Source of the DNA: Mucilaginibacter saanensis
GTDB taxonomy: Bacteria > Bacteroidota > Bacteroidia > Sphingobacteriales > Sphingobacteriaceae
DNA length: 64,000 nt
Direction: 5' to 3'
NCBI RefSeq assembly: GCF_014200575.1
Contig: NZ_JACHBZ010000002.1
Span: 728,961 to 792,960, forward strand
This document shows positions 25,844 to 34,390 of this stretch, one piece after another; position 1 is the first letter of the stretch; each line of letters starts with the position of its first letter. Under the pieces are notes generated by a model. The model searched no databases. It was given only the letters and a program-made list of their open reading frames with translations, and was not told the DNA's origin. Made by a program: the position numbers and the translations under genes.

Positions 25844-25883
25844 ACTTTCTATTTTTCAATAATATAAATTAAAAATAGAAAGT
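25844..25883. terminator. 13-bp perfect inverted repeat between convergent genes
   Basis: ACTTTCTATTTTT and AAAAATAGAAAGT are separated by 14 nt. The stem is AT-rich. It lies between the ends of the PP-loop ATPase gene (+) and the 82-residue gene (-), so a bidirectional terminator is the likely role. The rest of this 225-nt gap is AT-rich without other signals. Confidence 0.6.
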
Positions 25884-26013
25884 ATATGTTTATGTGGAGA
25901 TAAATAGTCGCTTTATTTGGGGTTAAAAATAGATATTTTACAAAATTAAATTCTGTTACGATGTTTTATTTCAATTAAATATCTGTTTATTAGATAGTTA
26001 ATTACTTATCATA

Positions 26014-26262
26014 TTAGTAGTTATACCGGTAATAAGTTTCTTTAAAGTCGGTGCGCATGGTTATAAAACGGGCACCTACTTTAGTTAAAAATTCCTCATC
26101 CAGCAGCTCGAAAACACTGTTCACGCCATCGGTTAAATCCATCTCCGGAATCTTGTAACTCTGTTCAAGGGTACCCTGTTCAATTTTTACAATAAACTTT
26201 TGGTTCATATTCAGTATGGATATTTTAAAATCGGGGTGTGGTAGTTCGGCAATAATTCTCAT
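26014..26262 (-). CDS. Small conserved-looking hypothetical protein
   Basis: 82 residues, MRIIAELPHPDFKISILNMN at the start, no signal peptide or membrane helix, beta strands followed by a helix (GVNSVFELLDEEFL). It begins 5 nt after the stop of the CrtA-like gene and is thus probably its operon partner. I do not recognise a named family. Confidence 0.75.
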   Translation of the reverse strand: MRIIAELPHPDFKISILNMNQKFIVKIEQGTLEQSYKIPEMDLTDGVNSVFELLDEEFLTKVGARFITMRTDFKETYYRYNY

Positions 26263-26267
26263 ATCTT

Positions 26268-26969
26268 TTATTTCAATAAATCATTTAAAGGATCTTTTCC
26301 ATGAAGCGACCCGAAACTTTCCAGGGGCTCAAAACGGGCAAAAAGCTCTTCGCTGTACCAGTTCTCACTTCTTGTTAATTTGATCACCTCGGCATGTTCA
26401 CGGCTTTGGTAGGCAAAGGCTTTTACATCATCAAGACTTTGCCAAACCGAAAAGGTTGCTTGCCGGTAAACCGGTGCTTCGCCAATGCCAAAGGAGGTGA
26501 TGTAGCCGGGGGCACCTGCGATTAAATTAGCCACCTCATCAACATGCGACCAAAAGTTCTTCAACCTGCTTATTCTGATGGTTGCCCTTGTTAATACAGC
26601 TACGGGCCCTGTATAGTCTTTTACCTCAGTAGGGGCAAATGGCTCTTTCCCGTCCCATTTGCCATGACTTTGTATGGGTTCACACAGCAAGGTCCAGTTT
26701 TCGCGACCTAAATGCCGCCACCAGCCAGATACAAAGGAGGTTTTGTAAAAACGGTCAAAATCTTCCCGTGTTTCCCAGCAGGCCAGTAATCCCCATTGTT
26801 GCCAGTCGGGTTCAAGATCAAAGGTGCCGTTATGACCCGAGCCCAATAACTTGTAAAAGCTGCAGCCTCTTTGTAACCACATCGGAAGTCGATGCATCGC
26901 CATAGCCAGGAGGGCAAACGGGATAAATAGCTTGCGGTAGCGTATTATGGTAAGACTAACAATCATCAC
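26268..26969 (-). CDS. Spheroidene monooxygenase (CrtA)-like DUF3291 protein
   Basis: 233 residues. Pattern of CrtA-like proteins: SFYKLLGSGHNGTFDLEPD, WGLLACWETREDFDRF, PVAVLTRATIRISRLKNFW, and AGAPGYITSFGIGEAPVYRQATFSVW spread over the second half. CrtA hydroxylates carotenoids in photosynthetic bacteria; homologues are common in non-photosynthetic Bacteroidota. No carotenoid gene lies nearby, so the substrate is open. The start could be the first or the second ATG of the tandem pair (one residue difference). Confidence 0.82.
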   Translation of the reverse strand: MMIVSLTIIRYRKLFIPFALLAMAMHRLPMWLQRGCSFYKLLGSGHNGTFDLEPDWQQWGLLACWETREDFDRFYKTSFVSGWWRHLGRENWTLLCEPIQSHGKWDGKEPFAPTEVKDYTGPVAVLTRATIRISRLKNFWSHVDEVANLIAGAPGYITSFGIGEAPVYRQATFSVWQSLDDVKAFAYQSREHAEVIKLTRSENWYSEELFARFEPLESFGSLHGKDPLNDLLK

Positions 26970-27066
26970 CTGCTAAATAAAACATTAATTGTAAAACCCC
27001 GGCAAAAAAACTTCTTAAAGCATTATTTTAACATAAATAAGACCAAAAAAGAAGCGCTTTTTATTC

Positions 27067-27102
27067 AAAAATGCTTCAAAAAGCTGCAAAAAGTATTAAA
27101 AA
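27067..27102. promoter_or_regulatory. Four helically phased A5 tracts (bent DNA)
   Basis: AAAAA starts at 27067, 27078, 27088 and 27098, that is at steps of 11, 10 and 10 bp. This spacing matches the helical repeat and predicts strong intrinsic curvature. Confidence 0.8.
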
Positions 27103-27219
27103 CTGGTTGTTTTAGCTTGTTTTTTATACTTTTTTGAAGGTTTAAAAAGTCGTAATTAATTTATTTTCAGCTAATTAAGACCGAGTGGTATGTTTTTTAT
27201 ACCTTTTGGACATTTAGCA

Positions 27220-27259
27220 CAACAGCCCGATTTTCCTTTGTCAGAAAACCGGGCTGTTG
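27220..27259. other. Stem-loop CAACAGCCCG/CGGGCTGTTG in a divergent gap
   Basis: A perfect 10-bp stem extended inside by ATTTTC/GAAAAC with a mismatch. No clean T-run follows on either strand, so terminator function is uncertain. Confidence 0.6.
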
Positions 27260-27403
27260 CATTTATACAAATATACCGAAATTTTCAGTTTGCTGCACAA
27301 AGCAAATTGCTATGGGTACTAAGAAAGTTTTAAATGACTGATTAAATACCCTCGCAAACATTAAATATGATATTTGTCTTATTTAATTTCGGCAACACAT
27401 CGT

Positions 27404-27411
27404 TATTTTTG
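27404..27411 (+). promoter_or_regulatory. -7 element right before the fRMsr start codon
   Basis: TATTTTTG matches TAnnTTTG and ends 4 nt before the ATG at 27416. If used, the message would be leaderless or nearly so. The nearest TTTG lies 27 nt upstream, further than usual. Confidence 0.45.
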
Positions 27412-27415
27412 TACC

Positions 27416-27895
27416 ATGGCAGAGGATTTAAACATCATTACATCAACCGATAAAACTGAACAATATACTACGCTAATTCCGCAGATAGAGGCCTTGTTGT
27501 ACGGCGAGCCGGACCTGGTGGCTAACCTGGCCAATGTTGCTGCGGCTTTAAAAGAGCAGTTTAAATGGTTCTGGGTAGGCTTTTACCTGGTGAAAAACAA
27601 CCAACTGGTTTTAGGCCCGTTTCAGGGGCCGGTAGCTTGTACACGTATTGGTTTAGGTAAAGGGGTGTGCGGTGCGGCCTGGCAGCAGGCCAAAACATTG
27701 GTTGTTCCAGATGTGGATGCATTTCCTGGGCATATTGCCTGTAGCTCCCAGTCCCGGTCTGAGGTGGTAGTACCTGTATTTTATAACAATGAGGTAGTTG
27801 CCGTTTTAGATGTAGACAGCGAGTTGCTCGATCAGTTTGACGAAACAGACGCCAAATATCTGGAGCAGATTGTAAAGCTGCTAAACTTTGCATGA
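27416..27895 (+). CDS. Free methionine-(R)-sulfoxide reductase (GAF domain)
   Basis: 159 residues forming one GAF domain. FKWFWVGFYLV, LGPFQGPVACTRIGLGKGVCG and DAFPGHIACSSQSRSE carry the three cysteines typical of fRMsr (YebR/MsrC). It reduces free methionine-R-sulfoxide through thioredoxin. I chose ATG 27416 over an upstream TTG because family members begin about 10-15 residues before the first helix. Its stop overlaps the next start by 4 nt, so translation is coupled. Confidence 0.93.
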   Translation: MAEDLNIITSTDKTEQYTTLIPQIEALLYGEPDLVANLANVAAALKEQFKWFWVGFYLVKNNQLVLGPFQGPVACTRIGLGKGVCGAAWQQAKTLVVPDVDAFPGHIACSSQSRSEVVVPVFYNNEVVAVLDVDSELLDQFDETDAKYLEQIVKLLNFA

Positions 27896-28539
27896 GCAAC
27901 ATATATCTGATAGCAGGGTTAGGGGCCGACACCCGGGTTTATAACAATATTGATCTGTATGGTCATGAGGTAACTCCTGTGGACTGGATAGAACCACACA
28001 GAATTGACACTTTAACCACCTACGCACAAAAGCTTATCTATCAGTATAATATACAACCAAATTCAATTATCATCGGCAATTCACTGGGCGGTATGATTGC
28101 CGTTGAGATAGCAAAGCTTATCCTGGTAAAAAAGGTGATCCTGATATCAAGCATTAAGACAAGCAGCGAAGCTCCCTGGTATTTTAGCCTGTTTAGGGCA
28201 TTGCCCATTTATAAACTTATACCCGGAAAATTGTTTACCTCCATGGGTTTTATGATCAAGCCATTGTTTGGTAAAATGAGCACCGAAGATGCCTGGCTGT
28301 TTAACAACATGTTAAAAAATACTTCTCCGTTTTTTGTAAAATGGGCCATGGGGGCAATCTTACAATGGAAAAACGACATTGTACCGCCCAACCTGGTTCA
28401 CATCACCGGTAATAAAGACCTGGTGTTTTCTTATAAACGAATCTCCGATGCTACTGTTGTTAATGGCGGTACCCATATTATGATATTTGACAAGGCTAAG
28501 GACATCAACAAATTACTAAAACGCATCTTGAAAAAATGA
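27892..28539 (+). CDS. Small alpha/beta hydrolase
   Basis: 215 residues. Nucleophile elbow GNSLGG (GxSxG), early strand IYLIAGLGADTRVY, and a late GGTHIMIF with the likely catalytic His. Fold and length suit a carboxylesterase-like enzyme; substrate unknown. ATGA overlaps couple it to the genes on both sides (4 nt each), so the three form a tight operon. Confidence 0.85.
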   Translation: MSNIYLIAGLGADTRVYNNIDLYGHEVTPVDWIEPHRIDTLTTYAQKLIYQYNIQPNSIIIGNSLGGMIAVEIAKLILVKKVILISSIKTSSEAPWYFSLFRALPIYKLIPGKLFTSMGFMIKPLFGKMSTEDAWLFNNMLKNTSPFFVKWAMGAILQWKNDIVPPNLVHITGNKDLVFSYKRISDATVVNGGTHIMIFDKAKDINKLLKRILKK

Positions 28540-29138
28540 AACTGGCGACCGAATATTACCTGGGTACCGATGTAGTGGCCATCAGTAAAAGCCTGTTAGG
28601 CAAGTATTTATTTACTTGTATTGATGGTGTAATTACTGGCGGTTATATTGTTGAAACAGAGGCCTATAATGGAGTAATTGACAAGGCCGCACATTCATAC
28701 GGCAACCGCTTAACCCCTCGTACTAAAACTATGTTTATGCAGGGCGGCATAGCTTATGTTTACCTGTGCTACGGCATTCATGAAATGTTTAACATAGTAA
28801 CCTCAATAGAGGGGCACCCGCAGGCTATACTGATCAGGGCTGTTCATCCAACTGATGGGATTGAAGCCATGCAGGTACGGCGCAATATGCCGGTTGTTAA
28901 GCCAACTATCACAGCAGGCCCGGGTTCTGTTGCCAAAGCGCTGGGTATATCCAGAAACATCAATGCCATCAGTCTGCAGAGTGACACCTTGTGGCTGGAG
29001 GACCGGGGACTTAATTTTACCGACGAACAGATAACCACAGGCCCCCGCATAGGTGTTGATTACGCCGGCGAAGACGCATTATTACCTTATCGTTTTTATG
29101 TTAAGGGCGATATTTATGTGAGTAAGCCGAATAGATGA
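28536..29138 (+). CDS. DNA-3-methyladenine glycosylase (AAG/MPG family)
   Basis: 200 residues. Motifs of the AAG fold: ISKSLLGKYLF, GYIVETEAYNG with the catalytic Glu, AHSYGNRLTPRTKTMFM, YVYLCYGIHEMFNIV and the ILIRAVHP strand. It excises alkylated and deaminated purines in base-excision repair. Last gene of the operon with fRMsr and the hydrolase. Confidence 0.95.
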   Translation: MKLATEYYLGTDVVAISKSLLGKYLFTCIDGVITGGYIVETEAYNGVIDKAAHSYGNRLTPRTKTMFMQGGIAYVYLCYGIHEMFNIVTSIEGHPQAILIRAVHPTDGIEAMQVRRNMPVVKPTITAGPGSVAKALGISRNINAISLQSDTLWLEDRGLNFTDEQITTGPRIGVDYAGEDALLPYRFYVKGDIYVSKPNR

Positions 29139-29141
29139 ATG

Positions 29142-29174
29142 GTGAGTGAGTGAGTGAGTGAGTGAGTGAGTGAG
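29142..29174 (+). repeat. (GTGA)8 microsatellite
   Basis: Eight uninterrupted GTGA units start 3 nt after the glycosylase stop codon. It is intergenic, so length changes would not shift a frame. Confidence 0.95.
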
Positions 29175-29254
29175 CTGATAAAATACATCCTCTTTTAGTA
29201 AAAACTCAATAATTCATTAAATCACTAATTCAATAATTAAACTATCTTGGGGCG

Positions 29255-30553
29255 ATGAATTACCAGAACAGTTTAGTATTTGCTTTGGAGCAGGATACAC
29301 ATGACGAGCTAAGAGATTTCAGGAGCCGCTTTCTGATACCGCAGCATCATGGTGCTGATGCCATTTATTTATGTGGCAACTCTTTGGGCCTGCAACCCGT
29401 TTCGGCCGCAAAACATATAACCGACCAATTGAGCAACTGGCAGAATCTGGCGGTAGAAGGATGGTTCCAGGGCGATGATCCCTGGCTTGATTACCATAAA
29501 CAACTTTTACCATCCATTTCCAGAATTGTAGGTGCGCAGGAAAACGAGGTTGCGGTAATGAATTCGCTTACAGTAAATCTTCATTTATTGATGGTAAGTT
29601 TCTATAAACCAAATAGTAAACGATTTAAGATCATCATGGAGGGCGGTGCTTTTCCGTCAGACCAATATGCCATGGAGAGCCAGGTCAGGTTTCATGGCTT
29701 CGACCCCAAAGAGGCTATTATTGAGCTGTTTCCGCGCGAGGGTGAGCTAACTTTACGTACCGAAGATATCATCCAAAAAATAAATGAACATGCCCATGAA
29801 CTGGCTTTAGTACTGTTTGGAGGTATAAATTATTACACCGGCCAGTTGTTTGATATGGAAGCCATTGCCGATGCAGCGCATCAGGCAAGTGCCTACGCGG
29901 GTTTTGATCTGGCTCATGCAAGTGGCAACGTTCCGCTAAAACTGCATGACTGGGGGGCTGATTTTGCCTGCTGGTGCTCGTACAAGTACATGAACTCAGG
30001 GCCCGGAGGCATTAGTGGTATTTTTGTACATGAAAAGCATTCCACTAACAATGACCTTGACCGTTTTGCCGGTTGGTGGGGTTACCGGGAAGATAAGCGC
30101 TTTTTAATGGCTCCGGGCTTTGATGCAGCCAAAGGAGCAGCCGGCTGGCAGGTGAGCACAAGCCCTATACTGCTCATGGCTTTATTTAAAGCCTCTATGG
30201 TTATTTTTGATGACACGGGCGGCATTGATACGCTTCGCGCTAAAAGCATGGCTTTAACGGGCTATATGGAGTTTTTGATAAATGAGATCAACAAAGAGCG
30301 GGGAGAAGACGTTTTTAAGATCATTACACCGGCTAATCCGCGAGAGCGGGGATGCCAGTTATCGGTAGTTTGCAGGCAAAATGCAAAGGCCGTTTTTAAA
30401 TACCTTGCCGACAACGGCGTAATAGGCGACTGGCGCGAGCCCGATGTGATCAGGCTGAGCCCGGTGCCGCTTTATAATACTTTTCAGGATGTTTACCGGG
30501 CTGCGCAGCAATTGGCGGCCGCTACAAATAATTTACAGTATGGTTTATTATAA
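29255..30553 (+). CDS. kynU: Kynureninase
   Basis: 432 residues, fold type I PLP enzyme. YLCGNSLGLQP, NSLTVNLHLLM, the FDLAHASGN region with the cofactor Asp, and the Schiff-base Lys in WCSYKYMNSGPGG. It cleaves kynurenine and 3-hydroxykynurenine to anthranilates plus alanine. No other kynurenine-pathway gene is visible in the window. TATCTTGG at 29243-29250 is a one-mismatch -7 element 4 nt before the ATG. The 3' end overlaps the bestrophin start by 14 nt. Confidence 0.97.
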   Translation: MNYQNSLVFALEQDTHDELRDFRSRFLIPQHHGADAIYLCGNSLGLQPVSAAKHITDQLSNWQNLAVEGWFQGDDPWLDYHKQLLPSISRIVGAQENEVAVMNSLTVNLHLLMVSFYKPNSKRFKIIMEGGAFPSDQYAMESQVRFHGFDPKEAIIELFPREGELTLRTEDIIQKINEHAHELALVLFGGINYYTGQLFDMEAIADAAHQASAYAGFDLAHASGNVPLKLHDWGADFACWCSYKYMNSGPGGISGIFVHEKHSTNNDLDRFAGWWGYREDKRFLMAPGFDAAKGAAGWQVSTSPILLMALFKASMVIFDDTGGIDTLRAKSMALTGYMEFLINEINKERGEDVFKIITPANPRERGCQLSVVCRQNAKAVFKYLADNGVIGDWREPDVIRLSPVPLYNTFQDVYRAAQQLAAATNNLQYGLL

Positions 30554-31394
30554 CCCTAAAGAATGGTTTTCATTTATTTTCAGGCTTAACAAGGCCGATA
30601 CCTTACGCGAGTTATTCCCACTGATGATAGCCGTGGGGGCATACGCAGGAGTGGTTACCTATTTGCTGATAGATTTTTGGCACCTGCCCGATACCAGTTT
30701 ACTCAGAAAAGTAAGCTACATCCATCAAACCATAGGTTTTGTGTTTTCGTTATTGCTGGCGTTCCGTATCAACTCGGCGTATGACCGCTGGTGGGAAGGG
30801 CGTAAGATCTGGGGCAGCCTTACAAATAATAGCCGCAATTTGGCCATTAAACTAAAACACCTGGTTGGCGAGGCTGATGCTGCGTTTTTTAACTATACCA
30901 TCCCGCTTTACGCACGGTCGCTCAAAAACCACCTGCGCGATATTTACGAACCGGAACAATCCACGTTTATTACCATTAACCCCGATAAGCACGTACCTAA
31001 CCAGGTGGCCTCGGCAATTATAGAAAACGTGTACAGGTTAAATAAAAGCGGCGTAATTAACCCGGAGCAATTATTTAGTATAACTGCAGAAATTACTTCA
31101 TTTACAGATATTTGTGGTGGTTGTGAGCGTATCAAAAAAACACCTATTCCTTTTTCTTATAATGTGTTTATCAAGAAGTTTATTTTTACTTATATCATGA
31201 CTTTGCCCTTTACCTGGGCCTTTGATCTGAAATATTTCATCATCCCTATTATTGGTTTTATACTGTTTGTTTTTGCCAGTATTGAACTATTGGCAGAGGA
31301 AATTGAAGACCCGTTTGGGCATGATGCCAATGACCTGCCATTGGATAATATCTGCGAGAACATTCAGAAACACGTGGGAGAAATATTGGCTTAA
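30540..31394 (+). CDS. Bestrophin-family anion channel
   Basis: 284 residues from ATG 30540. An earlier in-frame start inside kynU is unlikely, because bacterial bestrophins begin with MVYYNPKEWF-like sequence. RINSAYDRWWEGRKIWG is the family signature, and ELLAEEIEDPFGHDANDLP marks the conserved C-terminal acidic segment. Four membrane segments. Bacterial homologues form pentameric ion channels. Coupled to kynU by overlap. Confidence 0.93.
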   Translation: MVYYNPKEWFSFIFRLNKADTLRELFPLMIAVGAYAGVVTYLLIDFWHLPDTSLLRKVSYIHQTIGFVFSLLLAFRINSAYDRWWEGRKIWGSLTNNSRNLAIKLKHLVGEADAAFFNYTIPLYARSLKNHLRDIYEPEQSTFITINPDKHVPNQVASAIIENVYRLNKSGVINPEQLFSITAEITSFTDICGGCERIKKTPIPFSYNVFIKKFIFTYIMTLPFTWAFDLKYFIIPIIGFILFVFASIELLAEEIEDPFGHDANDLPLDNICENIQKHVGEILA

Positions 31395-31400
31395 CCCATT

Positions 31401-32303
31401 ATGCTCAAAATAGCTTTCGACCCCATATATGCACATCCGTTGCCCGAGGGGCACCGGTTCCCGATGTTGAAGTATGAGTTGATCCCGGCGCAGCTGCTAC
31501 ATGAGGGGGTGATCAGTCATGAAAACTTATTTTCGCCCGATGTGCTGACGGAAGATATTATTCTCAAAACCCATGAAAAAGACTACTGGCACCAGCTGCG
31601 CGACCTAACTTTGGCGCAGAAAGAGCAGCGCCGCATCGGCTTCCCGCTGTCAGCACAACTCGTGGAGCGGGAGATCAGGATAGCAAAGGGAACTATTGAC
31701 GGATGCAATTTTGCTTTTGACAACCGCATTGCTTTTAATGTAGCCGGAGGAACCCACCACGCAGGCAGTAACTGGGGCGAAGGTTTTTGCTTGCTTAATG
31801 ACCAGGCAATTGCAGCTAACTACCTATTAGATAATAATTTATCTAAATCCATTTTAATAATTGATTTAGATGTACATCAGGGTAACGGCACTGCCCAGAT
31901 ATTTGAAAACGAACCGCGGGTGTTCACTTTTTCAATGCATGGTGCAAATAATTTCCCTTCGCGCAAGGAAACATCAGACCTGGATATTCCGCTGGCTGAT
32001 GGGGTAGCAGACGAGGAATATTTAAACATCTTGTACGATACCCTGCCCGGATTGATCCGCCAGCAAACGCCCGACTTTATATTTTACCTGGCCGGGGTTG
32101 ACATTTTGGAAACCGATAAGCTGGGCAAACTGGCCCTTAGTAAAGAAGCCTGCAAAGCCCGCGACAAATTTGTATTTGAACAGTGCATTACAAACCAGCT
32201 ACCGGTACAGGTTAGTATGGGCGGAGGCTATTCGCCGCAAATTAAAGACATTGTGGAAGCCCATTGCAACACTTTCAAAGTAGCCGCCGATCTGTACTTT
32301 TAA
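31401..32303 (+). CDS. Histone deacetylase-like amidohydrolase
   Basis: 300 residues. Zinc and catalytic motifs of class II-like HDACs: GGTHHAGSNWGEGFC, IIDLDVHQGNGT, FYLAGVDILETD, and the active-site Tyr in GGGYSP. Bacterial members deacetylate acetylpolyamines, acetoin-like compounds or proteins; the substrate is not clear. It follows the bestrophin gene by 6 nt. Its TAA overlaps the stop of the opposite MATE gene within TTAA. Confidence 0.93.
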   Translation: MLKIAFDPIYAHPLPEGHRFPMLKYELIPAQLLHEGVISHENLFSPDVLTEDIILKTHEKDYWHQLRDLTLAQKEQRRIGFPLSAQLVEREIRIAKGTIDGCNFAFDNRIAFNVAGGTHHAGSNWGEGFCLLNDQAIAANYLLDNNLSKSILIIDLDVHQGNGTAQIFENEPRVFTFSMHGANNFPSRKETSDLDIPLADGVADEEYLNILYDTLPGLIRQQTPDFIFYLAGVDILETDKLGKLALSKEACKARDKFVFEQCITNQLPVQVSMGGGYSPQIKDIVEAHCNTFKVAADLYF

Positions 32304-33679
32304 TCCCGGGCCAGTATAGGGATTGTTTTATCGCGGTGAGTTTTACTGACAATATTAAAGCGGATAAATAACAATACTGATGCCGTTGCCAGTCCAAGCG
32401 TTAAACCATACCACACGCCATTAACACCCAAATTAAGCTTGATACCCAATATATAACCCACCGGTAAACCCACTACCCAATATGCCAGAAATGTAATAAA
32501 TGTAGGGATGTTAACATCGCCCATACCCCGTAAAATCCCGAGGCCAACTACCTGTGCGCCATCAAATAACTGGAAAAATGCAGCTATGATAAGTAGCTGT
32601 GCTGCAATTGCTATTACATTTTCATCAGAAGTAATTATCCATGGCAGCAGGTGCCTGCCAAAGGTAAATATTAAGGCGGTAACAGCCATAAATGCCAATA
32701 CAATATGATAGTTGGAGATAGCACTAAGCCTTAGGTTTTGGTGATGGCCTGTACCAAAGTAGTTCCCCGATTTAATAGCTGCCCCGGCTGATATGCCGCT
32801 GGCCATCATGTAGGTCATGGCTGCCAGACTGATAGCCACCTGGTGCGCTGCCTGCGGAATAAGACCGATTGAACCCACTAAAATTGCAGCGCCCCCAAAT
32901 GCACTTACCTCAAATACATACTGCATGGCCACGGGAGCGCCTATCTTCATGATCTGTATGCCGCGTATCCTGTCGATATTTCTGATGGCAAAACTCTTGA
33001 GGTATTCCTTGAAAATTGGCGACCGTAATACATATATAGCCATTACTATAGCCATTACGCAACGGTCAATAAGCGTGCTGTAACCCACGCCTTTTATACC
33101 CATTGGATGAACGCCAAATAGTCCCTTTACAAAAATTACTCCGAAGCAAATATTGAGCACATTGCCCCATATTGATATCAGCATAGCCTGCTTGGTAAAT
33201 CCAAGCCCTTCGGCAAATTGTTTAAATGTATTGAAAACCAGCAGAGGAATAAGGGAAAGACTTAACAGCAACAGATATGGCTTAGCCTCCTGAACTACCG
33301 CCGGCGACTGATCAAGATGCCCAATGACCAGCACCGTACCAAAATAAATACCGGCGAATAAAAGTACGCCGCTCAGCATATTTAAAAATAAACTATTGGA
33401 AAGCAATAGGCCACATTCTTTAAAATTACCGCGTCCGTTATTTTGGGCCACCAATGGGGTAAGGCCGTAGGAGATGCCTATACCTACTACCAGCGGGGCC
33501 ATAAAAAGACTGTTCACTAAGGAAACCGCAGCCAACGATACGGTACCTGCAAAGTGCCCCACAATAATAGAATCAGACATTTGAACCAGCGTATGTCCCA
33601 GTTGTGATATCACTACCGGTATGGCCAGTGTAAGGCTTTCGGCGTAATAAGGTTTATATTTCAGGAAAACGTTTTTCAT
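32300..33679 (-). CDS. MATE-family efflux transporter
   Basis: 459 residues, 12 hydrophobic segments. ESLTLAIPVVISQLGHTLVQMSDSI-like start (shown in part: LAIPVVISQLGHTLVQ), and HQVAISLAAMTYMMASG with GAAIKSGNYFG at the start of the second half are MATE hallmarks. It exports drugs or metabolites by Na+ or H+ antiport. CAAAAGTA at 33699-33706, the complement of TACTTTTG, gives a -7 element 20 nt before the start. Confidence 0.94.
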   Translation of the reverse strand: MKNVFLKYKPYYAESLTLAIPVVISQLGHTLVQMSDSIIVGHFAGTVSLAAVSLVNSLFMAPLVVGIGISYGLTPLVAQNNGRGNFKECGLLLSNSLFLNMLSGVLLFAGIYFGTVLVIGHLDQSPAVVQEAKPYLLLLSLSLIPLLVFNTFKQFAEGLGFTKQAMLISIWGNVLNICFGVIFVKGLFGVHPMGIKGVGYSTLIDRCVMAIVMAIYVLRSPIFKEYLKSFAIRNIDRIRGIQIMKIGAPVAMQYVFEVSAFGGAAILVGSIGLIPQAAHQVAISLAAMTYMMASGISAGAAIKSGNYFGTGHHQNLRLSAISNYHIVLAFMAVTALIFTFGRHLLPWIITSDENVIAIAAQLLIIAAFFQLFDGAQVVGLGILRGMGDVNIPTFITFLAYWVVGLPVGYILGIKLNLGVNGVWYGLTLGLATASVLLFIRFNIVSKTHRDKTIPILARD

Positions 33680-33698
33680 TTACTCAGGTACAGGAGCA

Positions 33699-33706
33699 CA
33701 AAAGTA
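33699..33706 (-). promoter_or_regulatory. -7 element for the MATE gene
   Basis: Reads TACTTTTG on the minus strand, an exact TAnnTTTG. A TTTG (33722-33725 complement) lies 15 nt upstream, somewhat close for a -33 element. Confidence 0.5.
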
Positions 33707-33731
33707 GTGATAAAGGCCGTACAAACCGGAA

Positions 33732-34358
33732 TTAACAGGCGGTATAAAACTCTTCTTTTTCGGTTGTATTGATGCGGATAAGCCCGGATAGGATGAGATC
33801 AACCAGGATACGCTGTGCCCGGCGACGGCCTACCTTAAGCAATTCGGCACATTCTTTAATGGTAATGCGCGTGTTTTGCTCCAGGTATTGCAGCAGCGAT
33901 TTTTCATTTTCAGAGTATTCAATTAAAACACCTTGCTCATTTGACGAACGTTTAAGTACCTCCAGAACTATTTTGCTGGCCAGTACACTTTTATCCTTCA
34001 CCCTTACGTAGGCCCACCATTTGCCGTCTTCGGCCAGTGCATAGTGAGGTTTAAGATCGCTGGGGGGCGTATCAACAACCAATACCAGCTTATCATCTAC
34101 ATAAACCTCATCAAATACAGGTTCCAGGGCCGGGCGTGCAAATAAATGCGCCGCCCTAGTAATCATATAGCGCTCCTCATCTTCAGACTTTACACCTTTA
34201 ATGGTACCGTCGTCGGCAACGCCTATGAGCAATTTGCCGCCCTTATTGTTGGCAAATGACACCATGGTACGGGCAATTTTTTCGCAGCTGGTAATTGTTT
34301 TTTTAAAGTCGAGTGTTACACCTTCGCCCTCAAATATCAATTTTTTGATGTGGTTCAT
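33732..34358 (-). CDS. AlbA_2 (Schlafen-like) domain protein with winged helix
   Basis: 208 residues. Residues 1-130 are an AlbA_2 domain (LDFKKTITSCEKIARTMVSFANNKGGKLLIGVADDG). Residues 145-200 form a helix-turn-helix (ITIKECAELLKVGRRRAQRILVDL). Such proteins are putative transcription regulators with a divergent nucleotide- or nucleic-acid-binding fold; effector unknown. It may share a transcript with the acetyltransferase gene upstream (32-nt gap). Confidence 0.88.
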   Translation of the reverse strand: MNHIKKLIFEGEGVTLDFKKTITSCEKIARTMVSFANNKGGKLLIGVADDGTIKGVKSEDEERYMITRAAHLFARPALEPVFDEVYVDDKLVLVVDTPPSDLKPHYALAEDGKWWAYVRVKDKSVLASKIVLEVLKRSSNEQGVLIEYSENEKSLLQYLEQNTRITIKECAELLKVGRRRAQRILVDLILSGLIRINTTEKEEFYTAC

Positions 34359-34390
34359 TTTAGCGCTGTTATCCTATCTCTATAAACTGA

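Larger units (their letters stand above)
26970..27415. other. 446-nt divergent intergenic region
   Basis: It separates the CrtA-like gene (-) from the methionine sulfoxide reductase gene (+). It is AT-rich and holds phased A-tracts (27067-27102) and a 10-bp GC-rich hairpin (27220-27259). A TAnnTTTG element lies at the right end. No open frame of note is present. The hairpin is not at the end of any gene, so a small RNA is possible. Confidence 0.6.

Noticed and set aside
30489..30539. Longer N-terminus of the bestrophin gene
   Set aside because: It lies inside the kynureninase gene; homologues begin at the MVYYNPKEW position.
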